A stretch of DNA of 47,112 bases from an uncultured Oscillospiraceae bacterium (lineage in GTDB: Bacteria > Bacillota > Clostridia > Oscillospirales > Oscillospiraceae): the NCBI GenBank assembly GCA_910587285.1, contig CAJULM010000019.1:1-47112 (forward strand). Direction: 5' to 3'. The notes under the pieces were generated by a model. It was not told the DNA's origin and did no database searches. It saw nothing but the letters and a program-made list of their open reading frames with translations. The translations under genes were made by a program, and so were the position numbers. Shown piece after piece: positions 35,401-43,300 of this stretch (its first letter is position 1; each line of letters starts with the position of its first letter).

Positions 35401-37670
35401 TCACCTGTTGCCGAGGTCTTGCGATCCAGGTAGTGGGTGCCGTCCTCGATTTTGGCCAGCCGGAAGGAAACGCCCTCCAACGGGGAGCCGTCCGAACTGG
35501 TTTTCAGCAGATGCAATGAGGGCTTTTTGGAGTTCGTAAAGACGAACTGAGCCACCTCGTTGGGCTTGAGCTGGATGATGCGCTGGGCGTCGTCGATCAC
35601 ATAGCCCGGGCATTCCAGCTCCGTCACCACTGCGGCGCCGGCGGGTAGCTTGGACAGGTCGATGGTTCCGTCCTCCAGCGTGGTCATCTCCACCGGGCCC
35701 CAGCTTCCGTCCACCGCCTCGAATTTGAATTTCGCGTTGGCAATGGGCTTGGAGAGGTCGGCGCTGTCCACCTTGATGAGGTGCATCCCAGGCTTGAGGT
35801 CATTGAAGAACACCAGCTCCTTGATGCCGTCGCCTGCGTGAAGCTCCACCTGCTGGGGGGTGGTGACAGTGATGTGGGCGTCGTCGCTCTGCTTTTCCTG
35901 CACCAGGAAAGTACCCGGTTTCTGATCGGTGAGGACGATCTCCCCCAAGGCATTGGTCTTGAAATCGCCCAACAGCTCGCCATCCCGCCAAACGGTAAAG
36001 GTGATGTCGGGCAAAATTGCCATAGTGGTTCGGTCATATTTGATGATTTTGAGGCCGGGCAGCTCCTTGTTGGTAAAGGTCGCTGTGGACATTTCACCCG
36101 TCACCACGGAGACGGTCTGGATGGTCTCTGTATCCGCGATCCAGCCCTTGATTCCGGCGGTTTCGCGCACCTCGTAAGCACCCGGTTTCAGCTCATCGAA
36201 GACGGCGACGCCCCCCGGTCCGGTCTGGGCGGACTGGGTAGCGCCGCTTTCAATGTGCTTGATTTGTATGGTGACGCCCTCCAGGCCCTCGCCGGTGTCG
36301 CTGTACTTCTCCACCCGCAAAGACCCGTAGGGGTCGTTGTAAAAGGTCACCTCGGCCTCTTTTCCTTCCACTACAGTGACATTTTGGGCGGAGTTTTTGC
36401 AGAGCAGGTGAAATTTCGGAGCGGACCGCTCGTAAATGGTATAATTTCCGGGCTCCGCCTCGGGGATGACGATGGTTCCGCTCCCATCGGTGGCAAAGAC
36501 GCCGATGGTGTCTCCGTTGGGGCCCACCACCTCAAAAACCGCCCCGGCCAGAGGAATCTCGGTGCCCGTCTCCAGCTTTATGATCCGCAGGGAGCCGGGA
36601 CCGGCCGTGGGGGTGTCCGGCGTATCGGGGATGTCGGGGGTATCGGGCACATCCGGGCCGCCGGAGTAGGCGCTGATGGCGTTGATGCGGATGGGCGTGG
36701 TGGGGTCGGTTGTGGCCATGTATCGCTGTAGGTTGCCGTACTTGTCAGACTCAGCGCAGATGGCGTAATAGATGGCGTACTGGTACACATCCGCGTTCAG
36801 GGAGAGCTGGACGCTGCCGCTTTTCCCCTCCACAGCGTCGGCGGGATAGAGCACCTTGAACTGACCCACATAGCCCTGTCCCTGAACGTACTGCGTGGGG
36901 ATGGCGGTGATGTCCTTGTTCTCCATGTCCACGATCCGAGTGCCGGCGGGCACATTGTCCGGGGTGGAGAAGCCCACGTTGATGTCGTAGTCGCACACCC
37001 AGGTCAGGGATGCGGCAGTGTAGACCTGCTGCTTGTAGGCTTTACCGTCGATGGTCACATCATAGGCAACAGGCTGATCCGGGGTGCAGGTTAAGCCAGG
37101 CTCCAGGTTAGAGGTCCAGCTGATGCCACTGTAGGCTTTTTTCACGGCGGCCAGCACCCTCTGGGCCGCCGCCTGATCGGAACAGCCGGGGTTCACCGAC
37201 AGGGCGGAGATGTCCCAGTTGGACAGCAGATAGCACCACAGGGCGATCTTGGTGGCGTACCACGCCTCGTACTTGGAGTTGACGCCCAGCTCAGCCAGGG
37301 TCTTGGTGGGGTAGCCGTTGGCCACGATCCCCATGACCTTGGGGTCCTTGGACTTCTCATTGGCGATGTACTTGATGCTCTGGCCGGGGCCCACCGTCTC
37401 GGGAACGCCGTAGATGGTGGGATTGACGCAGTACACGGGAATCTCTACCTGCTCACCTTTGGAGTTGGTATAGAGGTAGTAGTCGTAGGGCTGCTCTTTC
37501 ACCCGGCCGTTGACGCACAGGTAGTCCAAGGTCACGCCGCTATTGTAGATATTGATTTCGCCCAGAGCCTCCTCCGGGGTGGAGGCGGCGGAGGCGGGAA
37601 AAATGGCGCTGGGGATCATCCCCAACGCCATGGCCAGGACCAACAGCAGGGATAAAAACCGTTTTTTCAT
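32409..37670 (-). CDS. Giant multi-domain surface adhesin (Cna-B/SpaA type)
   Basis: A 1753-residue secreted protein. A signal peptide (ending near ASA, residue 29) precedes a thioester-type head domain with Cys81. A short Pro/Asp linker (DVPDTPDIPDTPDTP) leads into about 13 consecutive Cna-B/SpaA-like modules. Each starts with a K-containing strand (LRIIKLETG, LRVEKYSDTG, MHLIKVD and so on) and has the YxxxE strand, so internal isopeptide bonds are likely. A DUF11-like domain ends the protein. The last residues are LPQTGY: a sortase motif with no membrane tail. AGGAGG precedes the ATG. It should act in cell contact, perhaps mating-pair formation. Confidence 0.85.
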   Translation of the reverse strand: MKKRFLSLLLVLAMALGMIPSAIFPASAASTPEEALGEINIYNSGVTLDYLCVNGRVKEQPYDYYLYTNSKGEQVEIPVYCVNPTIYGVPETVGPGQSIKYIANEKSKDPKVMGIVANGYPTKTLAELGVNSKYEAWYATKIALWCYLLSNWDISALSVNPGCSDQAAAQRVLAAVKKAYSGISWTSNLEPGLTCTPDQPVAYDVTIDGKAYKQQVYTAASLTWVCDYDINVGFSTPDNVPAGTRIVDMENKDITAIPTQYVQGQGYVGQFKVLYPADAVEGKSGSVQLSLNADVYQYAIYYAICAESDKYGNLQRYMATTDPTTPIRINAISAYSGGPDVPDTPDIPDTPDTPTAGPGSLRIIKLETGTEIPLAGAVFEVVGPNGDTIGVFATDGSGTIVIPEAEPGNYTIYERSAPKFHLLCKNSAQNVTVVEGKEAEVTFYNDPYGSLRVEKYSDTGEGLEGVTIQIKHIESGATQSAQTGPGGVAVFDELKPGAYEVRETAGIKGWIADTETIQTVSVVTGEMSTATFTNKELPGLKIIKYDRTTMAILPDITFTVWRDGELLGDFKTNALGEIVLTDQKPGTFLVQEKQSDDAHITVTTPQQVELHAGDGIKELVFFNDLKPGMHLIKVDSADLSKPIANAKFKFEAVDGSWGPVEMTTLEDGTIDLSKLPAGAAVVTELECPGYVIDDAQRIIQLKPNEVAQFVFTNSKKPSLHLLKTSSDGSPLEGVSFRLAKIEDGTHYLDRKTSATGEILWEGLEPGVYSLVETATLNDHILSIKEHHIELFPGKISTIVLQNYKRPNLYVYKNDADDGSPIANTVFTVRAADGHSVDEIKTDATGRAELKNLLPGVYEITEKSVPSPWLKDAPSQLVTLYPDRDHTAYFKNHKRPVIEIIKENAVTFDRLANVPFRVWYASNNTATGEMNDLGVFYTDENGRIELDGTKMGTLGLRDGWFRVQELEPLKGFAKADPDTQEAFVPAGQGHTFVFRNQPLSAICVWKYDRQHPNQAIEGAVFQIRYLSGNTSGTGGTVIGTYRTSANGSFTVTGLAKGTYIIEELSSDGTHVIDTPPQTVYLSGEEQEVVQVYFGNSAKGALLVSKVGDNGEPLSGVEFLVTKSDGALVGDANGKFVTGPDGTFLVTDIDPNTTLVVKEVRAKPGYLLDDVAQTAVVKAGQTVRLQFINHKAGNLIIHKLSGADKKTPLEGVQFKITYADGRVVDAEDGKLSSNGLYTTNKEGQIILSNITGTVICTEVASVPGYTIDPNTRSQTIVVNPGGDTQHLWFYNDPIGGVEIVKVVEGNESKRIPNVTFEIRRMDDALVDTVTTGTDGRVFVTLEAGSYYAVETKCPSGFKLDSTPHYFEVVTGKTTPPLVVTNKAFSGILIHKINSVTKEGIYGVKFLVYDQNKNPIGEYTSDDQGYVYIDDLTVQGKGRLYIRELEAAPGYELDKEYKTVYVKPGETTEVKWENTPITGQFQIRKYAAEYNEVTGTPAGAPLKGAVYEISEARSGKVVDYITTDARGVAASKPLPLGRYKIVEVTAPAYWQLSNTVFDETLEYSGQIIKLSDYDKPSNLGVTITKRGNAQALPGSQMRYDFTVANTSNVPLSEFYWHDRVPTDATRATVLTTGTYSARLNYRVLYKTNYRSGYQVLASNLLTSSNYSYNLNAIPMQPGEYVTDVYFDFGKVPVGFQSTTSPTLTVQVLGTVANGYQIINRADVGGKYQGTWQTAQATWLTIVRRLGPVPTLPQTGY

Positions 37671-37690
37671 GTATACCTCCTAAAATGAAA

Positions 37691-37712
37691 GGGAGCGCCG
37701 GATGGCGCCCCC
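37691..37712 (-). terminator. Intercistronic hairpin
   Basis: On the minus strand GGGGGCGCC, four bases, GGCGCTCCC, then TTTCATTTT. It lies between the stalk-type gene and the adhesin gene and could lower transcription of the second. Confidence 0.55.
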
Positions 37713-37733
37713 TTAGTCAGTGATTTTTGAAGT

Positions 37734-38585
37734 TTAGATAGCTGTTGCGATCTTGTACTCGGTATAGAGAAATTTGCCGTTCTTGAACACATCCCAGGCT
37801 TCCACGAAGTATTTTCCAGGCGGGCAGGAGTTGAAGTTGTTGGACAGCTCGCTCTCCCGCCAGGGCCAGAAGGAGTGGGCGGTGAGGTCGTCCGGGACGG
37901 TGAGACTGATGGAGACGTAGGGCGTCCCCTTGGAGCCGTAGCGAAGCCGCCCGCCCTGGCTGGTGTCCGGGTGGGTCCCGGCCAGATTCATCAGGGTGTA
38001 CTGCATCCGACGGGTCTCATAGAGGTTGCGCAGGAACAGGTACTCGCCGTCCGGCAGGGAGAAGTGGCGGGCCTCCGCTTGGGGCAGGACCATGGCAGGA
38101 AAGCTGCTCCAATCACAGGCGGCGGTGGGCAGGGGACCCAGAGGACCCTCGGCGAACATATTCGCGTCATAGCCACTGGCGTCGGTGACGGCGTAAACAG
38201 TGCCATCATTACAGGCGATCTTGTCACCATTTTTGGGGACGTACCGGGAGCCGTCTGTGGGGATGGTTACGGTGCCGGAGGGCTGCTGGGTGGGAACGGA
38301 TGCCGTATTCCCCGGCGCCACGCCGGTATAGGGCTTATCGCTCTCAATTCGCACTGTCCCATCCCAGTAGACGTTGAAGCCCACAGCCTCGCCGATGTCC
38401 CGAAGCCTCACATAGTTGCTGCCGCCAATCAGGTAGGCGGTCATGGTCACCTGCTGGCCGTCAATGTAAATAGTCTGACTGCTGGGTGTAGCGGTCAAAA
38501 CCGTAGATGCCGCCGCATACCCTCCACTGAGCAAAGCCATGCCCAATGCCATCCCTAAAAGCAGTGTAATAATCCTTTTCCTCAT
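37734..38585 (-). CDS. Copper-amine-oxidase-N-like (stalk) protein, secreted
   Basis: A 283-residue secreted protein. A signal peptide (about 1-26) precedes a stalk domain of the copper amine oxidase N-terminal type: SSQTIYIDGQQVTMTAYLIG, then YVRLRDIGEAVGFNVYWDGT. The C-terminal 150 residues are unassigned and rich in aromatic residues. Stalk domains are cell-wall spacers in Clostridia, not oxidases. AAAGGAGC precedes the ATG and a strong promoter lies upstream. It is followed by the adhesin gene. Confidence 0.75.
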   Translation of the reverse strand: MRKRIITLLLGMALGMALLSGGYAAASTVLTATPSSQTIYIDGQQVTMTAYLIGGSNYVRLRDIGEAVGFNVYWDGTVRIESDKPYTGVAPGNTASVPTQQPSGTVTIPTDGSRYVPKNGDKIACNDGTVYAVTDASGYDANMFAEGPLGPLPTAACDWSSFPAMVLPQAEARHFSLPDGEYLFLRNLYETRRMQYTLMNLAGTHPDTSQGGRLRYGSKGTPYVSISLTVPDDLTAHSFWPWRESELSNNFNSCPPGKYFVEAWDVFKNGKFLYTEYKIATAI

Positions 38586-38618
38586 GATAAAATGCTCCTT
38601 TCATTTCTTTCTGATTTG

Positions 38619-38647
38619 AGCATAATCCCATGCGGTATAATTGTCAA
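38619..38647 (-). promoter_or_regulatory. Strong promoter of the stalk/adhesin operon
   Basis: On the minus strand TTGACA, 17 bp, TATGCT. The -35 is perfect. It directs transcription of the 37734-38585 gene and, through the hairpin at 37691, the adhesin. Confidence 0.8.
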
Positions 38648-38724
38648 AGGATTATTTGAATTCCCTGCGCCGATAAAATGATTTTGCGTTTCCACCTCCT
38701 CAAATTTCCCATATCTGGCCGGAT

Positions 38725-39546
38725 TCAGGAACTTTTCTCTACCGCCTGCACGCAAATTCTTTTTGCGGGCTGGTTCTCCAAGCAGGTGGTGATGGTGATA
38801 CGGTTGTCCGCCGTCCCTTGGAGATAGCTCCAGTCAGTGTTGGCAATAATCTTCACCATTGTCACTTGGTAGGTGCGGGTGCCGTAGATGGTGGTATAGG
38901 TGATGATATCGCCGGCCACCAGGTTTTTGATAGCGCCGATGTTATATTTTGCGCCCCGGTTGTGCCCACACACCCCGATGTTGCCGGACCAGCCGGAGGT
39001 GGAGCTGTAGTGGCCCAGACCCTTGGCCATGCTGGCGTTGGTCTCGCCCTCCCACACCTTCACATTGATACCCAGCTTGGGGATGGACAGGGTGCCGATG
39101 CTGCCGTCTTTGTAGGCCATGCCCTGCACGCTGGTGTAGCCGGGCTGCTGGATGCCGGGCGGAGCAGGGCTGACGCCCGAACCGGGGCCGCCGTCCCCGT
39201 CGATGACCAGCTCCGTGAGAGGGCTGCCACCTCCAACCCCATAGACGCCGGAACCGTCCGTGGTGGACACAGCTCCCTGGAGCCCGGGCAGGATGGTGCG
39301 CTCCATCACGCCGGTCATGGTGGTGCTCATGCGGCCATACTCCAGCTCGGGCACATCGTAGTCCACGGCATTCCTGCCGCCGTAGTTGTACTGGGAACCG
39401 TACACATCCTCATAGCTGGTGCTGCCGTAGTAGTCCTGGGGCGCGGTCGTCGCAAAGCTGTAATCCGAAGCGAAGGCCGGGATCGTCAGGGACAGCGCTG
39501 CGCCCGCCGCCAAAGCCAGTCCCAACAAGTTTCTCATCTTGTTCAT
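38725..39546 (-). CDS. Class D-like sortase
   Basis: A 273-residue transpeptidase. A signal peptide and about 115 residues of Gly/Ser/Tyr-rich linker precede the sortase core: IGTLSIPKLGINVKVWEG, CGHNRG with His195, ITITTC with Cys255 and KRIC with Arg263, the full catalytic triad. The short class D-like core is judged by eye. There is no C-terminal membrane helix, so it is either secreted or held by its signal. It probably attaches the adhesin or the envelope protein. It overlaps the upstream envelope gene by 4 bp. Confidence 0.8.
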   Translation of the reverse strand: MNKMRNLLGLALAAGAALSLTIPAFASDYSFATTAPQDYYGSTSYEDVYGSQYNYGGRNAVDYDVPELEYGRMSTTMTGVMERTILPGLQGAVSTTDGSGVYGVGGGSPLTELVIDGDGGPGSGVSPAPPGIQQPGYTSVQGMAYKDGSIGTLSIPKLGINVKVWEGETNASMAKGLGHYSSTSGWSGNIGVCGHNRGAKYNIGAIKNLVAGDIITYTTIYGTRTYQVTMVKIIANTDWSYLQGTADNRITITTCLENQPAKRICVQAVEKSS

Positions 39547-40472
39547 GTGTCGTCTTCCTCCTGTTCATCGTCCGACTCACCGTTCCCTGCCCGCAGCGAT
39601 TTGACCTCCAGGCGGGACAGAACCAGCAGCACTGTCAGTACCACCGCCGTAATGACGCCCGCGCCCCCCAGCACATTGCGCAGAAGGTTCGGGGAGGACA
39701 AAGCCCGCTGAAACAGGTTGGGATGTTCCGATCCAGGGACAGGGCTGGGCTCCGATTTGCGCTCCTCACCCAGGTACGTTACCCGATAGGTGACGCTCTC
39801 CACCCCCTCGTGGGTGATTTCACCCACATAGTTGGCGGTGGTGACATACCCGGTGGCGGCTTTGTAGTAGCTCTTGCCGCTGTAGGTGGCCACCGCCTGA
39901 TAAGAGCAGGGGGCCAGCATATCACCCGTCAGATCGGTGCCGATGACCTGCCATTCCACATTGGACAGGTTCAGCGTCACCCCGTTCTTTGTCGTGGTGG
40001 CAGGGACATAGGACATATCATTGCGATCCAGCGGGCCGATGGTCTTGGTGGCAGTGATCGTACTGCTACCGGTGGTGTAGCCTGCCGCCTGGGTGTGGAT
40101 ACTAGTGTGATCCAGGGCCAGGGTGCCCGCCCAGGTGCCGTCGTCATACTCCATGGTAGGGGCCAGCTGCTCCAGGATCACATCCAGGTTCTTCTTGGCT
40201 GTCTCCACCGTCACTGTTTCGGTGTGGGTCTGGCGCTCGGCCACCCGGTTGTCCTGCTTCACGATGTCCGCGTAGGTATAAAGAAAGCCCTCCAACTGGA
40301 AGGGCTCCTCAATCAGTGTCTGGGCGTCCACCTCGGGGGAAACGGTATAGGTCTTGACCACCTGCTGGCTGCCGTTGAGGTTCTGCACCACCGTATTGGT
40401 AGGCACCTCCAGGGCGCTGGCGCTCATGGTCAACGCCGCCGTCAGCAGCAGACAAAGGCAAATCTTTTTCAT
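39543..40472 (-). CDS. Type I membrane envelope protein of unknown function
   Basis: A 309-residue protein with a signal peptide (ending near ASA), an extracellular region of about 240 residues, one membrane helix near 270-292 (GVITAVVLTVLLVLSRL) and an acidic cytoplasmic end (ESDDEQEEDDT). Similar proteins sit beside sortases in Clostridial conjugative elements, but I do not know the function. AAAGGAG lies upstream of the ATG at 40472; the spacing of 12 is long, and an in-frame TTG three codons upstream exists. Confidence 0.7.
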   Translation of the reverse strand: MKKICLCLLLTAALTMSASALEVPTNTVVQNLNGSQQVVKTYTVSPEVDAQTLIEEPFQLEGFLYTYADIVKQDNRVAERQTHTETVTVETAKKNLDVILEQLAPTMEYDDGTWAGTLALDHTSIHTQAAGYTTGSSTITATKTIGPLDRNDMSYVPATTTKNGVTLNLSNVEWQVIGTDLTGDMLAPCSYQAVATYSGKSYYKAATGYVTTANYVGEITHEGVESVTYRVTYLGEERKSEPSPVPGSEHPNLFQRALSSPNLLRNVLGGAGVITAVVLTVLLVLSRLEVKSLRAGNGESDDEQEEDDT

Positions 40473-40558
40473 TAGGTTCAAATACTCCTTTCGTCAAGTT
40501 GGGTGCTGGGATATCCGGGCAAGCCCTATGGGGGGCCCGCGAATGGGCGTATGCCGGT

Positions 40559-40951
40559 TCACAGCTTTTCCTCCTTCACGATGTACTCCACTGCCAGCTC
40601 CGGCCGCTCCCGCAGCCGGGCCAGGATGTCGAGGGACTGCTCCAGGGCCTGCATGGTGTCCCGGCTCTGCCGCTTGATGAAGCCATGGAGCAGGATGACC
40701 TCCCCGTTGGGCCGGATGGTGAAGATGACCCGCACCAACACACGGCCCCGCTCGCGCAGCTCGTAAAGCTCCCGGTACCGCTCCAAGGTGAAGTGCTTGT
40801 AGTGGGGTTCCCGGAGGTTGGCCCGCGGTGTGGTGGGCAGAACGATGAGCTGACGAATCAGCTTTTCCCGCAGCCGGGGCTCCAGGCCGTCGATGAACTG
40901 GGCCACGGGCGCGGCCCGCTCCGGGGGTGCGTAGACTTTGATACCCTTCAT
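40559..40951 (-). CDS. RelE/Gp49-type toxin-like protein (orphan)
   Basis: A 130-residue protein of the RelE/HigB group (phage Gp49-like). It shows VAQFIDGLEPRLREKLIRQL, then HYKHFTLERYRELYELRERG, RVLVRVIFTIRPNGEVILLH and GFIKRQSRDT. GGAGGAGGTG precedes the ATG. No helix-turn-helix antitoxin gene is next to it, so either the partner is elsewhere or the protein has another role. Confidence 0.75.
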   Translation of the reverse strand: MKGIKVYAPPERAAPVAQFIDGLEPRLREKLIRQLIVLPTTPRANLREPHYKHFTLERYRELYELRERGRVLVRVIFTIRPNGEVILLHGFIKRQSRDTMQALEQSLDILARLRERPELAVEYIVKEEKL

Positions 40952-40955
40952 GGTC

Positions 40956-41390
40956 TCACCTCCTCCATCGGCGGCGCGTTATCAGCAGCCGTTCATAGCG
41001 CAGGGTTTTCGATGCCCACTTCCTGTTGGTATCCACAGGGTCGGCACGGACCCATCCCGCAGCGCGCAGGGCGGAGTCCGGCCTGTCCGCCGGCAGGAAG
41101 GCGATGATTTTCCAATAGCCCAGGGCCTGGGCCGCCCGTGCCGCCGCACCGTAGAGCATCCCGTAGGCGGCACGGCCCCCGGTGGTGTAAATGCGGTCGA
41201 TCTGCACCGCCTGAGCGTCGTCCCGGCAGCGGCCCACGATGGCCGCGCCCACCAGCTCCCCATCCAGGGCACAGCCCACGGAAAATTTACAGCCGCGCAT
41301 GGGCTGGCACCGGCGGATGTGCTCCGCCAAATAGTCGTTGGCCTCTTGCAACGAAGCCGGAACAATGTAAATCGCGTTGTCCTGTACCAT
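40956..41390 (-). CDS. XF1762-type (GNAT-like) protein
   Basis: A 144-residue protein resembling the XF1762 family, which is related to N-acetyltransferases: ASLQEANDYLAEHIRRCQP, then GELVGAAIVGRCRDDAQAV, then LYGAAARAAQALGYWKIIAF and ALRAAGW. AGGAGG precedes the ATG at 41390. Members occur on phages and ICEs; the substrate is unknown. It lies between the orphan toxin gene and a hypothetical. Confidence 0.7.
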   Translation of the reverse strand: MVQDNAIYIVPASLQEANDYLAEHIRRCQPMRGCKFSVGCALDGELVGAAIVGRCRDDAQAVQIDRIYTTGGRAAYGMLYGAAARAAQALGYWKIIAFLPADRPDSALRAAGWVRADPVDTNRKWASKTLRYERLLITRRRWRR

Positions 41391-41395
41391 TAGGT

Positions 41396-41791
41396 TCAAC
41401 CTCCTGATGCTTCATCCAGCCGTTTCAAGTGGGCCAGGAAGCCGTCCGCGAAGGCCTCTGCAAAGGCCGGACTGCCGCTGAGCCACCAAACCGGGTCGGG
41501 CAGGGAGCGGTAGATGCTGTCATATTGCAGGCAGATCATCAGGAACTTTCCCTGGGGATTGCCGGTGTCCACGCCATCCACCAGGGGGGTGACAGCGGCT
41601 TTGACCGCCTGGACGTCGTCCTGGTGGTAGTCGCACAGATCGTCATAGAATTGTCCGGCGAAGATGCAGCAGAACACCGCCATGGCATCCCGCTCCACCG
41701 AACCGTCCGCCGTGGCCAGCCCCATCCGGCGCAGGCGGTCAATGGCGGTGCTGTCGAAGGGGCTGTGAGTGGGGCGATTGCTTCTCATCAT
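41396..41791 (-). CDS. Hypothetical protein, coupled to parB2
   Basis: A 131-residue unknown, acidic and helical, with CDYHQDDVQAVKAAVTPLVD in the middle and a conserved-looking FLMICLQYDSIYRSLPDPVW. Its start overlaps the stop of the ParB-like gene (ATGA). No motif suggests an activity. Confidence 0.6.
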   Translation of the reverse strand: MMRSNRPTHSPFDSTAIDRLRRMGLATADGSVERDAMAVFCCIFAGQFYDDLCDYHQDDVQAVKAAVTPLVDGVDTGNPQGKFLMICLQYDSIYRSLPDPVWWLSGSPAFAEAFADGFLAHLKRLDEASGG

Positions 41792-42669
41792 TTCGTTGTC
41801 ATCTCCAGTAATTTTTCAAATTTCTCTACCGCATTCCGCGCACTGGCCATCTGACGTCGGAGGGCGTTGACCTGTGCGGGCATCAGACAGGCAAAGATCT
41901 CTGAGCAACACCGTTCAGATGTTCGCCGGAGCACCTGCGCGAACTGTGACGCTTCAGCGGCCAAGGCATCCGGGGTCAGGGCAGGGCCGGGTTGCGGGAC
42001 AGGCCCCGCCCGGACGGGGGGCGCGTACTCCTCTACCGACTTGATCTCCCCGGCGGCCAGCAGGGCGGCGGCCTCCGCCTGGGGGCCCGGCTCCAGCCGG
42101 GAGAGGGCCAGGGCCTGCTTCCGGGTGACCGGCGTATCCGCTCCGCGGAGGATGTCCTTTGCCTCAGAGGTCAGGTTTTTGGCGATCTGCACCTGGCGCT
42201 CCACCGTGCGGCGGCCAATGCACAGTTTCTCGGCGGTGTCCTGAGCAAAGGATTTTGTGGTCTGCGTCATTTTGTCGCTGACCTTCTGGTGCTGATTGCC
42301 GCGAAAGGGCCCGCCCTGGTTGGTTTGGACGCTCTCAGGGTGGAGGGCTTCGTAGACCTCCTTCCGGCGCAGAAGCAGCTCCCCGAACTCAAGAGGCGTC
42401 AGGTCGCTGCGCACAAAGTTCTCGTCGATCTCCGCCAGCTCAGCCCGCAGGCCCTCTAAGCCGCTGACAACGCACTCGATCTCCGTCCAGCCCAGCAGCT
42501 TGGCAGCCTCCAGCCGGTGAAGCCCGGCGATGAGGGTTCGGCTTTGACTGACTGTGACGGGATTCAGCAGGCCGACCTCGACAATGCTGTCCGCCAGCTC
42601 CCGGACATCGGCCGGCGCGGCATTCCTCCGTCCGGGGTTTACCTTGATTTCGCTGATAGGAATACGCAT
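41788..42669 (-). CDS. ParB-like nuclease-fold protein 2
   Basis: A 293-residue ParB/Spo0J-type protein. The N-terminal ParB box reads ISEIKVNPGRRNA, ELADSIVEVGLLNPVTVS and IAGLHRLEAAKLLGW. A central helix-turn-helix includes FAQDTAEKLCIGRRTVERQV. The C-terminal 100 residues are less conserved. The ATG at 42669 follows GGAGGTG; the longer frame has no site. A separate ParB-like gene adjoins parA, so this second copy may have a different target or regulate transcription. Confidence 0.85.
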   Translation of the reverse strand: MRIPISEIKVNPGRRNAAPADVRELADSIVEVGLLNPVTVSQSRTLIAGLHRLEAAKLLGWTEIECVVSGLEGLRAELAEIDENFVRSDLTPLEFGELLLRRKEVYEALHPESVQTNQGGPFRGNQHQKVSDKMTQTTKSFAQDTAEKLCIGRRTVERQVQIAKNLTSEAKDILRGADTPVTRKQALALSRLEPGPQAEAAALLAAGEIKSVEEYAPPVRAGPVPQPGPALTPDALAAEASQFAQVLRRTSERCCSEIFACLMPAQVNALRRQMASARNAVEKFEKLLEMTTK

Positions 42670-42692
42670 AGGGCCACCTCCAGGGCAAAAGA

Positions 42693-42719
42693 AAAGCCTG
42701 ACGCCTTGCGGCGTCAAGC
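42693..42719 (-). terminator. Terminator upstream of parB2
   Basis: On the minus strand GCTTGACGCC, loop GCAA, GGCGTCAGGC (one mismatch), then TTTTCTTTT. It lies 24 bp after the decayed dinD and before the parB2 start. Confidence 0.7.
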
Positions 42720-42742
42720 CTTTCTCCAGTATTTTTCGATTG

Positions 42743-43263
42743 TCAGTTGTCTGATCCCTTCGGGTCATCCGGCTGAGATTCGGCCACCTGCTTGATCATA
42801 TTGGTGACCACGGTATTCAACTGCATGGCATTCTGAGCCGTGACCACCGGCGCTCCCGTTTCACTCTCTAACGCCTGACGGGCAATGTGGGCGACCCCGC
42901 CGCCCCGCTATGCCACTTCACGATTTTCTTCAGAACCCTCCGGTTGCTCCCTCTTGGAGATTGCCTTGGTAGAGTTTTCCGCCAGCATATTAAGAATGAG
43001 TTCAGTGGTGCTCATATTGTCCCGCAGGTTTTCGGAGATTTTAATTTCAGTTGCTTACAATTTGTAAGCAACTGATCTGCACCTTCATCCTTTAGCCGCT
43101 TTTTCAGCACAGCCCAATAGGTACTGGCATTGTGTTGCGTCGGCTGATCTGTTAGTACGCTCGCCACATCTACTACTGGAAAGGACTATTCTTCCTGTTC
43201 TGCATCCTACGCTGTTCAGATTGGCTGATCCTCAAATAATCGAATCTTGTCCTGTTCGCTCAT
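42743..43263 (-). pseudogene. Decayed DinD/BRO-type gene
   Basis: Read with stops and frame changes, this stretch encodes parts of a DinD/BRO family protein. They are MSEQDKIRLFEDQPI at the start, VVDVASVLTDQPTQHNAST and YWAVLKKRLKDEGADQLLTN next, then ENLRDNMSTTELILNMLAEN and GAPVVTAQNAMQLN near the end. The domain between QLKLK and ISENLRDNM is missing, so there is an internal deletion besides several stops. GGAGG precedes the old ATG at 43263. A 27-base palindrome lies beside the deletion point. Confidence 0.7.
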
Positions 43264-43300
43264 GGCAATACCTCCGAGCACTTGTTTTTGATATTATACA

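Noticed and set aside
33585..35519. A 644-codon plus-strand open frame
   Set aside because: Antisense of the adhesin repeats; no ribosome site or family resemblance.
43048..43074. The palindrome as an operator or recombination site
   Set aside because: It falls within former coding sequence for QLLTNCKQL, conserved in the DinD/BRO family, so it is probably a by-product of the codons.
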